The notes under the pieces are model-generated. The model did no database searches. It worked only from the letters and a program-made list of their open reading frames with translations, and had not been told where the DNA came from. From Gemmatimonadaceae bacterium (GTDB lineage Bacteria > Gemmatimonadota > Gemmatimonadetes > Gemmatimonadales > Gemmatimonadaceae): a stretch of 64,000 nt of DNA. Position 1 is the stretch's first letter. Each line of letters opens with the position of its first letter. Below, piece after piece: positions 63,625 through 64,000 of the stretch. The position numbers and the translations under genes are program-made. The stretch spans positions 1 through 64,000 of the forward strand of contig JBBJNV010000021.1 in NCBI GenBank assembly GCA_037721215.1, read 5' to 3'.

Positions 63625-64000
63625 ATGACCATCAATCTTCAGGAAACCGTCAACGCTGCTCTCGCGAGCGTGCGCAATAACCGGCTCGGCCTCAACGTGC
63701 TTGAAAGCGGTATGGCGCGGGACGTAGCCACTACGCTCGATGGCAAAGTTCGGCTGACGCTGCTCATCTCGGCGGCCGACGATGCAACCATCGTCCGTGA
63801 TGTTCGTCAGGCGTTGCAACAGATTCCCGGGGTCGTCGATGTTCGGGTTGACGTGAAGGACGCGGCTCAGGCCGCGGGCGGAGGAGACGTGAAATCATCC
63901 GCGACGAACGATGCGCTTCCTGCCCCCCGGGCGGCGCGGCCACGTGCGCTGCCGGTGATGGGCCAGGACCCGCAATCCCAGCGGGCAGCCGTACCTGCAC
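63625..64000 (+). CDS. Mrp/ApbC iron-sulfur carrier P-loop ATPase, 5' portion
   Basis: 125 residues reach the window edge. The N-terminal MIP18/DUF59-like domain (about 1-80: VNAALASVRNNRLGLNVLESGMARDVATTLDGKVRLTLLI, then VRQALQQIPGVVDVRVDV) and the linker ending ALPVMGQDP match the front of Mrp proteins, which assemble iron-sulfur clusters. The DUF59 Cys of typical members is not visible in ISAADDATIVRD, where TxxACP is expected. The Walker motifs lie beyond the window. It is divergent from mmsA, with a 187-base spacer that should hold both promoters. Confidence 0.8.
   Translation, partial: MTINLQETVNAALASVRNNRLGLNVLESGMARDVATTLDGKVRLTLLISAADDATIVRDVRQALQQIPGVVDVRVDVKDAAQAAGGGDVKSSATNDALPAPRAARPRALPVMGQDPQSQRAAVPA

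Overview
The window reads as chromosomal DNA of a high-GC, Gram-negative-type bacterium that is probably a member of Gemmatimonadota or a close relative. This is an inference from gene content, not from a search. The signs are an Oar-like TonB receptor, a SusC/SusD pair, several S9-type peptidases, and secreted lipoproteins whose lipobox cysteine is followed by x-D-S-T-G-P. No rRNA, tRNA or CRISPR array was recognised.

Layout. (1) 0-1 kb: rpsL-rpsG closed by a strong terminator, so fusA/tuf do not follow. (2) 1-4 kb: a scrambled zone with an IS3-type transposase tail and its terminal repeat, a low-GC methyltransferase gene, a second inverted IS end, a multiply frameshifted Ig-like surface-protein pseudogene, and a 5'-truncated metzincin protease. 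(3) 4-12 kb: an operon of cstA, an S9 peptidase and a YbdD-type small protein, then a lipoprotein, a metallophosphoesterase, a SprT-like protein and a glutaryl-CoA-dehydrogenase-type enzyme. (4) 12-24 kb: phosphodiester glycosidase, Mrr, an MFS transporter, the muramidase NamZ, a TonB receptor, a cupin, a TolB-like propeller and an arylsulfotransferase-like lipoprotein. (5) 24-34 kb: the ETF beta-ETF alpha-ETF:quinone oxidoreductase operon, converging on an operon (gpmI, barrel protein, BON protein, PTPS/QueD, PBP4, moeA, lysine-methyltransferase-like protein).

(6) 34-38 kb: an envelope cluster (SH3 protein, a degenerate L,D-transpeptidase-like protein, an active L,D-transpeptidase, an M15 peptidase, two small proteins). 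(7) 38-49 kb: SusD/SusC, a decayed cyanophycinase-like gene, an alpha/beta hydrolase, guaB, an APC permease and nrnA. (8) 49.3-54.3 kb: a cassette bracketed by the intact nrnA 3' end and a second, diverged and broken copy of that 3' end. It holds vapB with a gutted vapC and a tightly coupled four-gene operon: HMGL-type aldolase, KdsB-like CMP-sugar synthetase, GT-B-like transferase and UPF0104-type membrane protein. (9) 54-63.5 kb: reductive pyrimidine catabolism (PreA-like enzyme, dihydropyrimidinase, NCS1 permease, beta-ureidopropionase, semialdehyde dehydrogenase), interleaved with a lipoprotein, a double-cupredoxin lipoprotein and a MazG-like enzyme. The window ends inside an Mrp/ApbC gene.

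How it fits together. Acyl-CoA dehydrogenase electrons would pass through ETF to ETF-QO and quinone. Uracil or thymine would be imported, reduced, ring-opened and deamidated, and the semialdehyde product oxidised to acyl-CoA. The strongest candidates for something undescribed are the nrnA-bracketed cassette with its possible unusual CMP-ulosonate pathway, the ETF operon with a nearby candidate ETF methyltransferase and an ETF-QO missing a cluster cysteine, and the active/degenerate L,D-transpeptidase pair.
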